DNA from: Lentisphaerota bacterium
GTDB taxonomy: Bacteria; Verrucomicrobiota; Lentisphaeria; Victivallales; Victivallaceae
Length of the DNA stretch: 64,000 nt
Assembly (NCBI GenBank): GCA_024225035.1
Contig: JAAEMX010000211.1
Span: 207,077-271,076, forward strand
Direction: 5' to 3'
Shown here: positions 36,944 through 46,926 of the stretch, piece by piece
Position numbering within the stretch: the first letter of the stretch is position 1
Layout: every line of letters starts with the position of its first letter
Position numbers and translations under genes: made by a program
The notes under the pieces: model-generated
Database searches by the model: none
What the model was told of the DNA's origin: nothing
The model's input: only the letters and a program-made list of their open reading frames with translations

Positions 36944-37978
36944 ATGAAAGCAAGCAAAATGCTAACTTCATTAATGCAGCGTGGAAGCGATTTCCTAGGC
37001 TGTGAATATCCGATAATCTGTGGTGCAATGACTTGGGTTTCCGAACCAAACCTCGTAGCTGCAGTATGCAACAGCGGCTGTTTTGGCTGCCTGGCAGGAG
37101 GAAATGCACCAACTGACATACTGCGTCAACAAGTTGCTCAAGTCAGAGAATTAACTGATAAACCATTTGGTGTAAATCTTATTACTATCGCCCCGTCTTA
37201 CAAGGAACACCTTGAAGCAATTAAAGATATGAAATTGCCATTTGTCGTTTTTGCGGGCAGTTTCCCACGCCGCGAAGAGATTGAAATTGCCAAAGCAACC
37301 GGAGCTAAGGTAATGTGTTTTGCTTCAACTGTTTCAATTGCAAAACGCATGATTAGATTTGGTGCCGACGCTATCATCCTTGAAGGCAACGAAGCCGGTG
37401 GCCATATTGGTCATGTATCAGCTACAGTCCTTATGCAGCAGGTTCTGTTCGAAGTTGCTGACAGTACTCCTGTATTTATGGCTGGTGGAATAGCCACAGG
37501 CAAAATGATGGCCCATACGCTTCTCATGGGAGCAGCCGGCGTTCAGCTTGGTACTCGTTTTGTTATGACTGATGAATGCCTGGCTCACGATAAATTTAAA
37601 CTGTCATTTATTCGCGCAAACGCTCGTGATGCCATATCTACTCCTCAGTATGACTCTAAACTCCCTGTTGTGGCGGTTCGCTCACTGCGCAACAAAGGTG
37701 TTCAAGAGTTTGGTCACCTCCAGTTAAAGTTACTGAAAGAGCTGGAAAGTGGGTCTATCAAGCGTGAAGTTGCACAGGAAGAAGTTGAAAAATTCTGGAT
37801 GGGCGCACTTCGCAAAGCCGTTGTAGACGGTGATGTTGAAGGTGGATCACTTATGGCTGGACAGTCGGTAGGACTTGTTAATAAAATTGTACCAGTTCGT
37901 GAACTCGTAGATGAACTCATTACAGATGCATCTGAGGCTGTCGGTCAACTAAAGGTTAAACTAAATTCATTAGACTAA
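36944..37978 (+). CDS. FMN-dependent NAD(P)H oxidoreductase, FabK / nitronate monooxygenase family
   Basis: 344 residues. TIM-barrel flavoprotein: PIICGAMTWVSEPNLVAAV near the start, FGVNLI, VVFAGSFPRREEIE, ILEGNEAGGHIGH, FMAGGIATGKMM and GAAGVQLGTRF. EGxEAGGHIG is shared by FabK (enoyl-ACP reductase II) and nitronate monooxygenases. FabK would be expected in bacteria lacking FabI, but the extended C-terminal segment and the lack of other fatty acid genes leave this open. A strong AAAGGAG ribosome site precedes it. mreC starts 9 bases after its stop, so it heads the cell-shape operon. Confidence 0.82.
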   Translation: MKASKMLTSLMQRGSDFLGCEYPIICGAMTWVSEPNLVAAVCNSGCFGCLAGGNAPTDILRQQVAQVRELTDKPFGVNLITIAPSYKEHLEAIKDMKLPFVVFAGSFPRREEIEIAKATGAKVMCFASTVSIAKRMIRFGADAIILEGNEAGGHIGHVSATVLMQQVLFEVADSTPVFMAGGIATGKMMAHTLLMGAAGVQLGTRFVMTDECLAHDKFKLSFIRANARDAISTPQYDSKLPVVAVRSLRNKGVQEFGHLQLKLLKELESGSIKREVAQEEVEKFWMGALRKAVVDGDVEGGSLMAGQSVGLVNKIVPVRELVDELITDASEAVGQLKVKLNSLD

Positions 37979-37987
37979 TAACTGCCA

Positions 37988-38872
37988 ATGCCATGGATTA
38001 AGGGTAAAAGCTTTATAAAAGTTAGTTATCTGCTGATTTTAGCAGCGCTGGTCATTGTTGTCGCTGCAGCGGGTTTTGACACTCTCAGAACTGTTGCTTT
38101 TCGCATCTCCAGCGGCTTCTTCTACCCCTATCTGTCGCTTCCCGCATCCGGCAAGTACATTATAGCTGATCGCAGCCTTTTACTGCACAGTAGAAGCGAA
38201 CTTGCCGCTGCTCTTGAAAAACAACAGAAAACTAACCGTTCACTGGCCGCGAAAGCTGCTGTAGTTGCAGAGCTTGCGGTGGAAAATGAAGAGTTACGGC
38301 GTCTGTTAAAATTAAAACCACGTCCGGATTACAATTATATTGCTGCTGAAATTATACTTCGTGACCCAGTTAACTGGCAGGAAGGATTCGTTATCAGCAA
38401 AGGCAGAGCTGATGGCATCAAGGAAGGCACTCCAGTTTTATGCTTTACAAATGGAGACAGCAAAGAACCTATACTTACAGGGATTGTCAAAAATACATCA
38501 AAACATTCTGCTCAGGTAACCTCGGTTATTAGCCCACATTTTAGAATTTCCGCATATCTTACCGAAAGTAAATCATATGGCTTTCTAAATGTTGATGACC
38601 AACAACGCAGGGACCCGGGCAAGGTTAACATCAGCTATCTACCTACCGGACATGAGTATAAATTAGGACAACGGTGCGTTACAACGGGATTTGAACGTAA
38701 AGTCCCAGCAGGAATTGATATCGGCAGACTATCTGAAATGCTGACATCTAACTCAGCTTTTGATAATAATTTATATGAATCCGGAATAGTTGACCCTATG
38801 GTTAACCTTGAAAACATACACTTTGTTCTGCTTCCGGTGTTTACAGACAAGACTGAAAATAAGGAGCGGTAA
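37988..38872 (+). CDS. mreC: Rod shape-determining protein MreC
   Basis: 294 residues. One N-terminal membrane helix (SYLLILAALVIVVAAAG), a coiled coil (about 65-105, SELAAALEKQQKTNRSLAA), then the periplasmic beta domain with VINWQEG-like VNWQEGFVISKG, GTPVLC, and VTTGFERKVPAGIDIGRL. MreC links cytoplasmic MreB to PBP2 and MreD in wall elongation. mreD follows after 2 bases. No mreB is present here. Confidence 0.9.
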   Translation: MPWIKGKSFIKVSYLLILAALVIVVAAAGFDTLRTVAFRISSGFFYPYLSLPASGKYIIADRSLLLHSRSELAAALEKQQKTNRSLAAKAAVVAELAVENEELRRLLKLKPRPDYNYIAAEIILRDPVNWQEGFVISKGRADGIKEGTPVLCFTNGDSKEPILTGIVKNTSKHSAQVTSVISPHFRISAYLTESKSYGFLNVDDQQRRDPGKVNISYLPTGHEYKLGQRCVTTGFERKVPAGIDIGRLSEMLTSNSAFDNNLYESGIVDPMVNLENIHFVLLPVFTDKTENKER

Positions 38873-38874
38873 TA

Positions 38875-39396
38875 ATGTACTTACTGTTCTGTGCTGGATA
38901 TATAGGAATACTTTTTTTTATGCAGTTGCTTGTAGGAAACGCAGGCCTGTACCTGCCGTTTTGCGCCTTTGGAATATTCTACCTGAGCGTGGCTGACAGC
39001 TGGCGCAAAGCCATATTTGTAGCATTAGTAGCAGGAACTGCTATTGACTCATTATACAGCCGTAATGTAATTATTACCCCATTCGCTCTTTGTGCTATTG
39101 CTTTATATGGACAGTTCTGGATAAGACACTATAACAGCAAACACCTGGTTGAAAGTATAATTCCAGGAATATTAATCCCCAACGCATTGCTTATTCCTTT
39201 ATGGCTGCACCGCTTTTACAGTACTGGATTCAGCCTCTATCAGATAAAAAGCGCATTGTCAATGTTCATTTTTACCTGTGCTTTTGGAGCTGCATTTCTG
39301 CCATTGCTGATTGTGACCCTGGATAGTATTGCAGATTTGCTTAGAATGTCTAAGTACAGCGACGCTAAAAAGCAACTGCTTGAAAGCCGGAGATAA
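38875..39396 (+). CDS. mreD: Rod shape-determining protein MreD
   Basis: 173 residues, about five membrane helices, the size and topology of MreD. Sequence conservation in this family is low; the call rests on its place between mreC (2-base gap) and the PBP2 gene (4-base gap) and on the MreD-like order of helices. It is part of the elongasome in the inner membrane. Confidence 0.82.
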   Translation: MYLLFCAGYIGILFFMQLLVGNAGLYLPFCAFGIFYLSVADSWRKAIFVALVAGTAIDSLYSRNVIITPFALCAIALYGQFWIRHYNSKHLVESIIPGILIPNALLIPLWLHRFYSTGFSLYQIKSALSMFIFTCAFGAAFLPLLIVTLDSIADLLRMSKYSDAKKQLLESRR

Positions 39397-39400
39397 ATCA

Positions 39401-41245
39401 ATGCGCAATATATGGCTCAAAAACCGAAATAGAGTAATTTTTCTTGGTTTGATTCTGTTTGCCGGCTTTTCCATTCTTATTTCCAAACTATGGATGGAAC
39501 AGATTCAGGAAGGCAGTATGCATCGAAATAAGATTTCACGACAATCGGTTCGTCGTATTAGAATACCCGCTCCACGCGGAAAAATTTTAACATCAGACCA
39601 TCACATTTTAGCAGAAAATACACCTTCTTTTGACGCCTACCTTTATTTTGAAGAAATGAGACAGACCAGTCGCAAAAAAACTGCTAAGTATATAGAAGAT
39701 TCTCTGAAAAACATTTATGAGACTATCGGCCGCAAGCCGGAAGTTACTCAAAAAGAAGTATACATTCATATGCGGCGACCGGGCACTCCCTTTAAAGTAG
39801 TTACAGATATGAATCCACAGGAAGTAGCGAAAATACTGGAATTGACTAACTCAATCAAAGGACTGAGTGTTATAACCGGAAGCAACCGCGAATACCCTGA
39901 CGGTTCTATTGCTGCACACATTGTAGGTTACACCAGACCGGAAAATCCAATGCAGGCTGATGACCGCAATATGTTCTCATATTATATTCCAGATCCTAAA
40001 GGTGTCCGTGGCTTAGAAAAAGCTTTTGACTCTCTTAATACAAAAGGGCACAAAATACGCGGACTGAAGGGCTCCCCCGGGTTCAGCCTTGTACAGGTCG
40101 ACCATCTAGGCTTTGTAAGACAGGTTTTAATCGACCAGGTAAAACCTTTACCTGGAAACAATGTGGTTCTTACCATTGACTGGGAAGCCCAGAAAATAGC
40201 AACCCAACTGATGGCAGGAAAACGTGGTGCCTTTGTATTGCTGAATGCTGATACAGGTGCTGTTTTATCAATGGTTTCATCGCCATCTTTTGATCTTAAT
40301 GAATTCGTTCCTCGCATATCTCAAGCAAATTATGACAAATTGCTTAAAAACCCTGGTATTCCGTTGCTTGACAGAGCATTACAAGGCCAATACATGCCGG
40401 GGTCAATTATAAAACCTCTGGTCTGTCTGTCATTCCTTAATAACGGAGTTAATCCTGACGATTATGTAATCTGCAAAGGTTACACAAAAATCGGTAACGC
40501 AAAAATAAGATGTGTTTCATGGAGACGCGGCGGACACGGCAAAGTTGACCTTTATACAGCGCTGCAGAAGTCCTGTAATGATTATATGATTGAACATGCG
40601 TTAAAGCTTGGTTTAGAAAAAATAGATACTGTCCTGTCCGAATCCGGTTTTGGTCAGAAAACCGGTATTGAACTTCCTGAACAAGCAGGTCTGCTGCCAT
40701 CTCGTGAATACTGTCAAAAAACTCGAAAACGCAGATGGAGAGCCCATGACACAGCACTTATATCCATCGGACAAGGTATGATAGAAATAACTCCCATGCA
40801 AGCGGCGGTTTTCACTGCCGCTCTGGCAAATGGCGGAAAAATTTTAAAACCGCACTTGCTCAAAGAAATCAGAGACAGTCATGGAACAGTTCTTTACAAA
40901 CAGAAAACAGAGGTAAAAGGAGAAATAGAAACTTCAGAAGCTGACCTTGAGGCTGTAAAAAAAGGTATGCACATGGTTGTTAACACCAACAGTGGCGGCG
41001 GGCGCCGTGCTCAAAATAACTACATTGAGCTTTCAGGAAAAACCGGGACAGCAGAGGTAGGCTACGGAAAGAATCGACATAAGAATGTCTGGTTCATTTG
41101 CTTTGGTAAGTACAAGGGCAAAAACTATGCGGCAGCGGTGCTGGTCGAACACGGAACTTTCGGAGGGCTGATATGCGCTCCAATAATAAAACAGTTTTTC
41201 TCGCGATGGTTTTGGTTCAAAGATCACCGCGAGAGAACACCATAA
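39401..41245 (+). CDS. mrdA: Penicillin-binding protein 2, elongasome transpeptidase
   Basis: 614 residues from the ATG at 39401, which has CCGGAG upstream; the longer frame from 39329 lies inside mreD. One N-terminal membrane helix (VIFLGLILFAGFSILIS), a dimerisation/pedestal domain with APRGKIL near residue 60, then the transpeptidase domain with SIIK (catalytic Ser335), SCN (391) and KTG (547-549). It crosslinks peptidoglycan side chains during elongation. Convergent with the epimerase gene, 4 bases apart, leaving no room for a terminator. rodA is not seen. Confidence 0.93.
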   Translation: MRNIWLKNRNRVIFLGLILFAGFSILISKLWMEQIQEGSMHRNKISRQSVRRIRIPAPRGKILTSDHHILAENTPSFDAYLYFEEMRQTSRKKTAKYIEDSLKNIYETIGRKPEVTQKEVYIHMRRPGTPFKVVTDMNPQEVAKILELTNSIKGLSVITGSNREYPDGSIAAHIVGYTRPENPMQADDRNMFSYYIPDPKGVRGLEKAFDSLNTKGHKIRGLKGSPGFSLVQVDHLGFVRQVLIDQVKPLPGNNVVLTIDWEAQKIATQLMAGKRGAFVLLNADTGAVLSMVSSPSFDLNEFVPRISQANYDKLLKNPGIPLLDRALQGQYMPGSIIKPLVCLSFLNNGVNPDDYVICKGYTKIGNAKIRCVSWRRGGHGKVDLYTALQKSCNDYMIEHALKLGLEKIDTVLSESGFGQKTGIELPEQAGLLPSREYCQKTRKRRWRAHDTALISIGQGMIEITPMQAAVFTAALANGGKILKPHLLKEIRDSHGTVLYKQKTEVKGEIETSEADLEAVKKGMHMVVNTNSGGGRRAQNNYIELSGKTGTAEVGYGKNRHKNVWFICFGKYKGKNYAAAVLVEHGTFGGLICAPIIKQFFSRWFWFKDHRERTP

Positions 41246-41249
41246 TTTT

Positions 41250-42221
41250 CTATTCAGCGCTTTCAGCTTTCATGCTTACCGCCACATCACTGATAATTTG
41301 TTCGAGAGTAAACTCTGCTTCCCAGTCAAGCAAGTCATTAACAGCTTTTGTGTTAGGAGCACGATGCAGCATATCCTCAAAGCCAGCTTCGTAAGCCTGG
41401 TCATAAGGTATTTTCTTAACCCTTGAGCTGCTTCCCAGCTGTGATATTACTTGCTCAGCCAAACCTTCTATGCTGATTTTATTATGACTGCCGATATTAT
41501 AAATTTTGCCATAAGAATCCGGGCAGTCAATTAAACCAAGCAGAGCTCTTACTGTATCAAAAACATGACAGAAACAGCGCGATTGAGTGCCGTCTCCATA
41601 GACCAGAAGATCTTCATTATTCAGCGCACATTGAACAAATCTCGGGACAACCATTCCATATTGACCAGTCTGTTTTGGCCCTACAGTATTGAAAAAACGA
41701 ACTACAGTTCCCTTGAGATTTTGAGCCCTGTGAAAAGCCATTACATAAAATTCATCCAGTAATTTGCTGCATGCATATGACCAGCGAGAATGTGTCGGAC
41801 AACCAATTAACAAGTCATCTGTCTCACTGAAAGTACTCTTGGTTGACTTACCGTAAACTTCACTGGTGCTTGCTACAACGACACGTTTGTCATATTCAGC
41901 AACAGCTTTCAACACCTGTTCTGTTCCATGTACATTCGTTGTTATTGTACGCACCGGGTCATTGACAACTAGTTCAACACCAACTGCTGCTGCAAGATGA
42001 AACACCATATCAACGTCTTTAACAATATCACCCATGAAGTCCATAGTAACTATGTCTTCCTGGATAAATTCAAAGGCAGGGTTATTTTGAACTTCGGCAA
42101 GGTTCTTCAAATACCCGGTTGAAAGGTTATCTATTACAACAACCTCATGTCCGATATCCAGCAGTCTCTCTGTAAGATGGGCTCCGATAAATCCGGCACC
42201 ACCGGTTACCAGGATACGCAT
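41250..42221 (-). CDS. NAD-dependent sugar-nucleotide epimerase/dehydratase
   Basis: 323 residues, extended short-chain dehydrogenase fold. [15 protein letters not shown] binds [12 protein letters not shown] the nucleotide, [15 protein letters not shown] is typical of UDP-sugar enzymes, and [11 protein letters not shown] holds the YxxxK catalytic pair with the Ser in STSEVYG. Product could be a UDP-sugar epimerase or UDP-glucuronate decarboxylase; the exact substrate is not resolved. It starts 9 bases after pssA ends on the same strand. Confidence 0.85.
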   Translation of the reverse strand: MRILVTGGAGFIGAHLTERLLDIGHEVVVIDNLSTGYLKNLAEVQNNPAFEFIQEDIVTMDFMGDIVKDVDMVFHLAAAVGVELVVNDPVRTITTNVHGTEQVLKAVAEYDKRVVVASTSEVYGKSTKSTFSETDDLLIGCPTHSRWSYACSKLLDEFYVMAFHRAQNLKGTVVRFFNTVGPKQTGQYGMVVPRFVQCALNNEDLLVYGDGTQSRCFCHVFDTVRALLGLIDCPDSYGKIYNIGSHNKISIEGLAEQVISQLGSSSRVKKIPYDQAYEAGFEDMLHRAPNTKAVNDLLDWEAEFTLEQIISDVAVSMKAESAE

Positions 42222-42230
42222 TCAAACCTC

Positions 42231-43055
42231 CTAGGCTGTTTGGTTCTGGCGTTGCGCGCCTCCCCTTGAAATGAATTTGATCTTTTCAAATAAGGCAATA
42301 ATCGGCCCCGAAAAGATATAAAGATTTATTAAAACAGCAACCGCAGCAATTCTGAATGCTCCGATTGCTAAAAGAATTACCAGAAAAATAGCAAGACGCT
42401 TTTTATTGCGTCTAATTGAAAACAACCATTTGCCTATGTGGGTGTACTGCACGTTGCTGATCATCAAGAGACCGAGCACCGCGGCATAAATTGGTAAGCC
42501 AAAAGCCAAATATTTAATTGGCGCTAAATGAGTATACTCATTACAGAAAATCACAACGCTGCAAACTGCAGCAGCTCCGCCCGGCGAAGGCAATCCTGTA
42601 AATTTGTCACTGCTTTTTTTCTCAACCATGGCATGAACATTGTATGTAGCTAAGCGTAATGCTGCACAACCTAAATAAACTCCACAGAAACCGTAAGTAA
42701 TAATATTTTGCCAAATATTCATTGCTTTAACACAATGCGCAAGAATTGCACAAATAATAGCAGGAGCAACACCAAAAGTAACCATATCTGCTAGAGAATC
42801 CATTTGAATCCCCTTCATGCTGGCAGCGTTGAATATTCTGGCAGCAAAGCCGTCAAGAGCATCAAAAATCATAGCAAAAAGGATTACCCATGCAGAAAGA
42901 GCAAACACTTCCATCACCCCGCGTGGGCTCTGATATACCTGCAGTGTAAGCAGCATGGCTGTAAAGCCACAAAGTGAATTGCACAAGGTAAGTGCATTTG
43001 GAACCGATTTAAACCATCGATTCTCTTCAAGCAAAATGCAAAATTTATTTTTCAC
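42231..43055 (-). CDS. pssA: CDP-diacylglycerol-serine O-phosphatidyltransferase
   Basis: 274 residues, about eight membrane helices. The CDP-alcohol phosphotransferase motif [13 protein letters not shown] followed by [11 protein letters not shown] gives the D-x2-D-G-x2-A-R-x-G-x3-D-x3-D pattern. It makes phosphatidylserine in the inner membrane. The preceding gene encodes PS decarboxylase, so together they make phosphatidylethanolamine. N-terminal [14 protein letters not shown] is typical for PssA. Confidence 0.93.
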   Translation of the reverse strand: MKNKFCILLEENRWFKSVPNALTLCNSLCGFTAMLLTLQVYQSPRGVMEVFALSAWVILFAMIFDALDGFAARIFNAASMKGIQMDSLADMVTFGVAPAIICAILAHCVKAMNIWQNIITYGFCGVYLGCAALRLATYNVHAMVEKKSSDKFTGLPSPGGAAAVCSVVIFCNEYTHLAPIKYLAFGLPIYAAVLGLLMISNVQYTHIGKWLFSIRRNKKRLAIFLVILLAIGAFRIAAVAVLINLYIFSGPIIALFEKIKFISRGGAQRQNQTA

Positions 43056-43071
43056 TGCAACTTGACTCCAG

Positions 43072-43764
43072 TTATTTTCTTAATCTGGCCATACCTGAAG
43101 AACCAGCATAAACTCTATTACCTGTTTTCACCAGTACCTCAAAGTTATTTTCTTCAGCAGGAATGTAAAGCTCAGTTCTTGAACCAAATTTTATCATTCC
43201 ATAAACGGAACCGCGCGCCAACATATCACCCTTATCTACAGGGCACATAATACGGCGAGCAATGGCGCCTGAAACTTGTCTGATTGCCATAGGGAATTTA
43301 TACCCTTTAATATCAGCAACTCCACCAATAGTCATGGCTTCATTCTCTTTGGCACAGCCAGAATTACGAGCGTCCAAATACCGTCCTTCGCGATACTCTT
43401 TATATTTTACAGTCAACCTACTGGGGGCACGGTTAACGTGCACATCCAGTATTGACAAAAAAATACCAATACGAACCACAGGGCGATCCCCAAACAGTTC
43501 AAATCCATGATTCTCAACAACTTCAACACCCTTAATCACTCCATCAGCAGGACTCACAATGACTTTTGGATCTGCTGGCAGCTTTCTATTAGGGCTGCGA
43601 AAAAAAGCCGCAATTGCCAACCATGTTACAAGAGTAATAATTGACAGAGTAATACCTACAGGAAAACTGACTTTTACTGCAAGCGTTAAAAATACTGCTG
43701 TCAGGATCAAGGCGATTATTAAACTACCGCCCCATTCTCTTGTCCCAAACCTGGTCAATATCAT
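43072..43764 (-). CDS. psd: Phosphatidylserine decarboxylase proenzyme
   Basis: 230 residues, the small form of the enzyme. Two N-terminal membrane helices are followed by VSPADGVIKGVE and IFLSILDVHVNRAPS (catalytic Asp/His region). GMIKFGSRTELYIP is the self-cleavage site; cutting between Gly and Ser makes the pyruvoyl group. It converts phosphatidylserine to phosphatidylethanolamine. Start ATG at 43764 with GGAG upstream; pssA follows 16 bases after its stop. Confidence 0.94.
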   Translation of the reverse strand: MILTRFGTREWGGSLIIALILTAVFLTLAVKVSFPVGITLSIITLVTWLAIAAFFRSPNRKLPADPKVIVSPADGVIKGVEVVENHGFELFGDRPVVRIGIFLSILDVHVNRAPSRLTVKYKEYREGRYLDARNSGCAKENEAMTIGGVADIKGYKFPMAIRQVSGAIARRIMCPVDKGDMLARGSVYGMIKFGSRTELYIPAEENNFEVLVKTGNRVYAGSSGMARLRK

Positions 43765-43858
43765 TATTCAGCTCCGTTCCGAATAAAAACCCGGATGCTT
43801 TCAAATTGTTAATCAAGCTACTTAATATATTACTTAAGTACTAGTTTTCAATAGCTGA

Positions 43859-44371
43859 TTAACTGCTTTTTGCCATTCCGTACTTGCGGCGTTTCTTTTC
43901 TTCCTTGCGTTTTCGGAAAGCTTTTACCAGGGAGAGTGAAATAAAGTACCCGGGGATTGCCAATACCAACCCAAACAACAAACCGCCGGCAAAAAATGAG
44001 ATAACGACTTCTTTTCCAAGAGCAAACAATGAACTGAATGTCTTTTCTTCAAGCACTTCTTTAAAAAGATGCTCCACTGCTTTTAATGTAAGCGGGTGCC
44101 CAATGACATAACTGCCAATCCAGCACTGAAGAGGATATATTAAAAATATGGTAACATGATTAGTAATAAAAGTACAAGCGACAGCCGGTATCTTGGCAGC
44201 TTTCATAATAATAGCCAACGGCAGCACAACAATTATCTGGGCTCCAAATGGTACAAACAGTCCAACAAAGAATCCTAAAGCTACTCCCCTGGCTATATAT
44301 TCAGGGTCTCCGGCTTGTTTTACTAGTTTAAAGTAATAGTAGGCCAGACTGTGTTTGCTGATCTTCTTCAT
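43859..44371 (-). CDS. DUF2062-domain membrane protein
   Basis: 170 residues with about three membrane helices. GDPEYIARGVALGFFVGLFVP and ACTFITNHVTIFLIYPLQCW match the DUF2062 pattern (P-x-xiA-G-ALG-F-g and N-P-T-T-ipiy). The tail is highly basic (KAFRKRKEEKKRRKYG). The family's function is unknown; members are often near lipid or cell-wall genes, which fits pssA-psd downstream. Confidence 0.85.
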   Translation of the reverse strand: MKKISKHSLAYYYFKLVKQAGDPEYIARGVALGFFVGLFVPFGAQIIVVLPLAIIMKAAKIPAVACTFITNHVTIFLIYPLQCWIGSYVIGHPLTLKAVEHLFKEVLEEKTFSSLFALGKEVVISFFAGGLLFGLVLAIPGYFISLSLVKAFRKRKEEKKRRKYGMAKSS

Positions 44372-44550
44372 GGTTTCCTTTCTATGAAATATACAAGCAC
44401 GCTGCGAACAGCCCTCAAAACGTTTAAGATATACCGGATTTCAATTTTTTACAACACTCTAATTTTACAAATTTAAGATGAATAGTATTGTATTCAGAAT
44501 AATTGTTAATATACCAATTTCACAATTTCTATGTATAAGGAACTTAATTT

Positions 44551-45792
44551 ATGCAAAAAACGCCTAAGTCACTGCGTTTGCAAATAGCTATTTTCGGCCG
44601 TATGAATGTTGGAAAATCAAGCTTTCTTAATTATATCTCCGGTCAGGATGTAGCAATAACCTCCCCTATCCCTGGAACCACTACAGATATAGTTGAAAAG
44701 CCAATGGAACTATTGCCGATCGGCCCGGTTGTTTTTATTGATACTGCAGGGCTGGACGATACATCAGAACTTGGTACTGAGCGCATCAAAAAGGCAAACA
44801 AAGCTTTTGACCGTGCTGATATTGTCACTATTATTTGTGAAGCCGGCAAATGGGGCGAAGATGAAGAAAAAATTGTTTCTGAAGCAAAACGCCGCAATAT
44901 TGCGTCTGTAATTGTAGTTAATAAAGTAGATATAGATCCTCCTTCTCCAGAATTTATAGAAAAGCTTAAGGAATCCGGCAAGGTTATTGAATGCTCATGT
45001 ACCATTCCTGAACAACGTGAATCTGTTCGTGGAGCATATAAGGCTGCACTTATCGAGAACTGCCCGGATGATTATATTACACCGCCTCCTTTGGTTGGCG
45101 ATTTACTTAATCCCGGTGACACTTGCCTGCTGATCGTTCCAATTGACCTACAGGCACCTAAAAGCCGGCTGATACTGCCGCAGGTCCATACTATCCGGGA
45201 TACTCTTGATAGCGACTGCGCTTCAATAGTGGTGAAAGAAACTGATTACTTGAAGATGCTGGCTAACTTAAAGAACCCGCCTGATCTTGTAATCTGTGAT
45301 TCACAAGTCGTTGACCGCATGGTTAAAGAAACACCGGATGGAGTATGCTGCACTACCTTTTCAATTCTGTTTTCAAGATTGAAGGGGGACATGGAGCAGT
45401 TTGCCCGCGGTACAGCTGCTATTGATAAACTCAAATCAGGCGACAAAATATTGATAGCTGAAGCCTGCAGTCACCATGCCACTAAGGATGATATCGGGAG
45501 AATTAAAATTCCAAAATGGCTACAGAAATACTTGGGGTATGATTTGGATATTGAAGTCTATGCCGGCAGGGATTATCCTGAAAATCTCAATGAATTTAAA
45601 CTGGTAATTCATTGCGGCAGCTGCATGCTTAATCGGCGTGAAACACTGGCTCGTATGCAACAAGCGCAACAAGCCGGAGTTCCTGTCACAAATTACGGCA
45701 TGTGCATATCTTATACTCAAGGAGTTCTGGAAAGAGTTCTGTCTCCATTTCCGGAGGCGCTTGAAGCATTCAAAGAGGAAATTAATAAATGA
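44551..45792 (+). CDS. hydF: [FeFe]-hydrogenase H-cluster maturation GTPase HydF
   Basis: 413 residues. N-terminal GTPase: GRMNVGKSSFLNY (P-loop), PGTTTD, DTAGLDD and VVNKVD. C-terminal cluster domain with EACSHH, and VIHCGSCMLNRRE; Cys and His here bind the 4Fe-4S cluster on which the diiron subcluster is assembled before transfer to the hydrogenase. HydE and HydG, its radical-SAM partners, and the hydrogenase itself are not in the window. Presence implies an anaerobic, hydrogen-handling lifestyle. Confidence 0.95.
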   Translation: MQKTPKSLRLQIAIFGRMNVGKSSFLNYISGQDVAITSPIPGTTTDIVEKPMELLPIGPVVFIDTAGLDDTSELGTERIKKANKAFDRADIVTIICEAGKWGEDEEKIVSEAKRRNIASVIVVNKVDIDPPSPEFIEKLKESGKVIECSCTIPEQRESVRGAYKAALIENCPDDYITPPPLVGDLLNPGDTCLLIVPIDLQAPKSRLILPQVHTIRDTLDSDCASIVVKETDYLKMLANLKNPPDLVICDSQVVDRMVKETPDGVCCTTFSILFSRLKGDMEQFARGTAAIDKLKSGDKILIAEACSHHATKDDIGRIKIPKWLQKYLGYDLDIEVYAGRDYPENLNEFKLVIHCGSCMLNRRETLARMQQAQQAGVPVTNYGMCISYTQGVLERVLSPFPEALEAFKEEINK

Positions 45793-46367
45793 TATCTCTT
45801 ATAACCGCAACATTTCTATTTATACTGCTGACGCTTTGTGGGTGTAGTTCCTACGACTACGTCGGGGAAGCTACCCGTGACCGTGAATTTCACCACCTTC
45901 CCAAAGAACGCTATATCCTTACACGAGATTGCGTCCTGATAGCTGACCAAGAGAAAAAATATATAGTTCCAGCAACTCCTGCAGCCAACTCTATATCATT
46001 TTTCAACCCACGTCAGCCATACCCAAAATCATTTTATCCAGGAGAGAAATACCTTGACAGCAGAGCTATTGGAACTATCCCTGCTGGAACCATAATGGTT
46101 ATTGACCGCCTGGAGGTGGCAAGCAGTAAGGGAGACGGCTACAAAGTAAATATTTTAATAACTTACGTTGATTTGCCACGTTTCCCGTTTGAAAATGTTG
46201 ACGCATTTTTCCTGCTGGACAGGGGATTCCCTCAATGTATTAATCCTGATATTGCCTTGCCTGATACAAGTTGCCCACGTTACCTTTTTGGCTTTCAAGG
46301 CAAAACAAGGGCCGGTTTCATTCAAGCAGTGAATTACCGCGGAGAACTGATAACCGGCCTAAAATAA
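45789..46367 (+). CDS. Lipoprotein of unknown function
   Basis: 192 residues, overlapping hydF by 4 bases. A short hydrophobic segment ends in TLCGCSS, a good lipobox with lipid-bearing Cys near residue 18. The rest is soluble, with several aromatic and Pro residues and no family I recognise. It may be translated together with hydF, though no functional link is evident. Confidence 0.7.
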   Translation: MISLITATFLFILLTLCGCSSYDYVGEATRDREFHHLPKERYILTRDCVLIADQEKKYIVPATPAANSISFFNPRQPYPKSFYPGEKYLDSRAIGTIPAGTIMVIDRLEVASSKGDGYKVNILITYVDLPRFPFENVDAFFLLDRGFPQCINPDIALPDTSCPRYLFGFQGKTRAGFIQAVNYRGELITGLK

Positions 46368-46369
46368 AC

Positions 46370-46753
46370 TTACTTCTTTACGTATTTAACTTTTAAATTA
46401 CCGTGCCAGTAAGTTGTTTGATTAAAAGTATTGCGATCCATCTCGCCAGTTATCATATCATGGGTGATGGGCTCTATTTTCTTTTTGCGCCCCTTGGCAA
46501 CTGCTTCCGCAATCATAATAAGTTTTTGTCTTGCGGTTTCAGCAACAAGGCATGAATTATCAGGATTGAGTTCCTGTACGTTGTAATTCATAAAAACAGT
46601 AAAACCATTTGCATTGTCAACTATATGATAGGTATAGTTTCTGCCGCTTTTTCCATACTTTTCTTGAAATCGCGGTGGAGTTACACAGCCGGAAAGAATT
46701 CCCGTTACCGCAAAAGCAACAACAAACAACATCATATATCTTATGGCTTTCAT
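46370..46753 (-). CDS. Small lipoprotein of unknown function
   Basis: 127 residues. Signal peptide MLFVVAFAVTGILSGC ends in the lipobox LSGC, then VTPPRFQEKYGKSGRNYTY. The rest is mostly beta-like and basic, ending YVKK. Convergent with the lipoprotein at 45789, 2 bases apart. GAGGCAGAAG upstream is the ribosome site. I do not recognise the family. Confidence 0.72.
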   Translation of the reverse strand: MKAIRYMMLFVVAFAVTGILSGCVTPPRFQEKYGKSGRNYTYHIVDNANGFTVFMNYNVQELNPDNSCLVAETARQKLIMIAEAVAKGRKKKIEPITHDMITGEMDRNTFNQTTYWHGNLKVKYVKK

Positions 46754-46926
46754 CTTCTGCCTCTTTTTCTTATAATTAATTTATACAACATCCTTATTAA
46801 TATGGCTTATTAACCTGAATATGCAAATTACAGGTCTAATTATCAGTTTAAAGGCCCACTCAGCTTGAAGCGTGTCGTGAATAAGCTATATTTTTTTATC
46901 TAAAGTCTAATCCGGAGGAAAATATC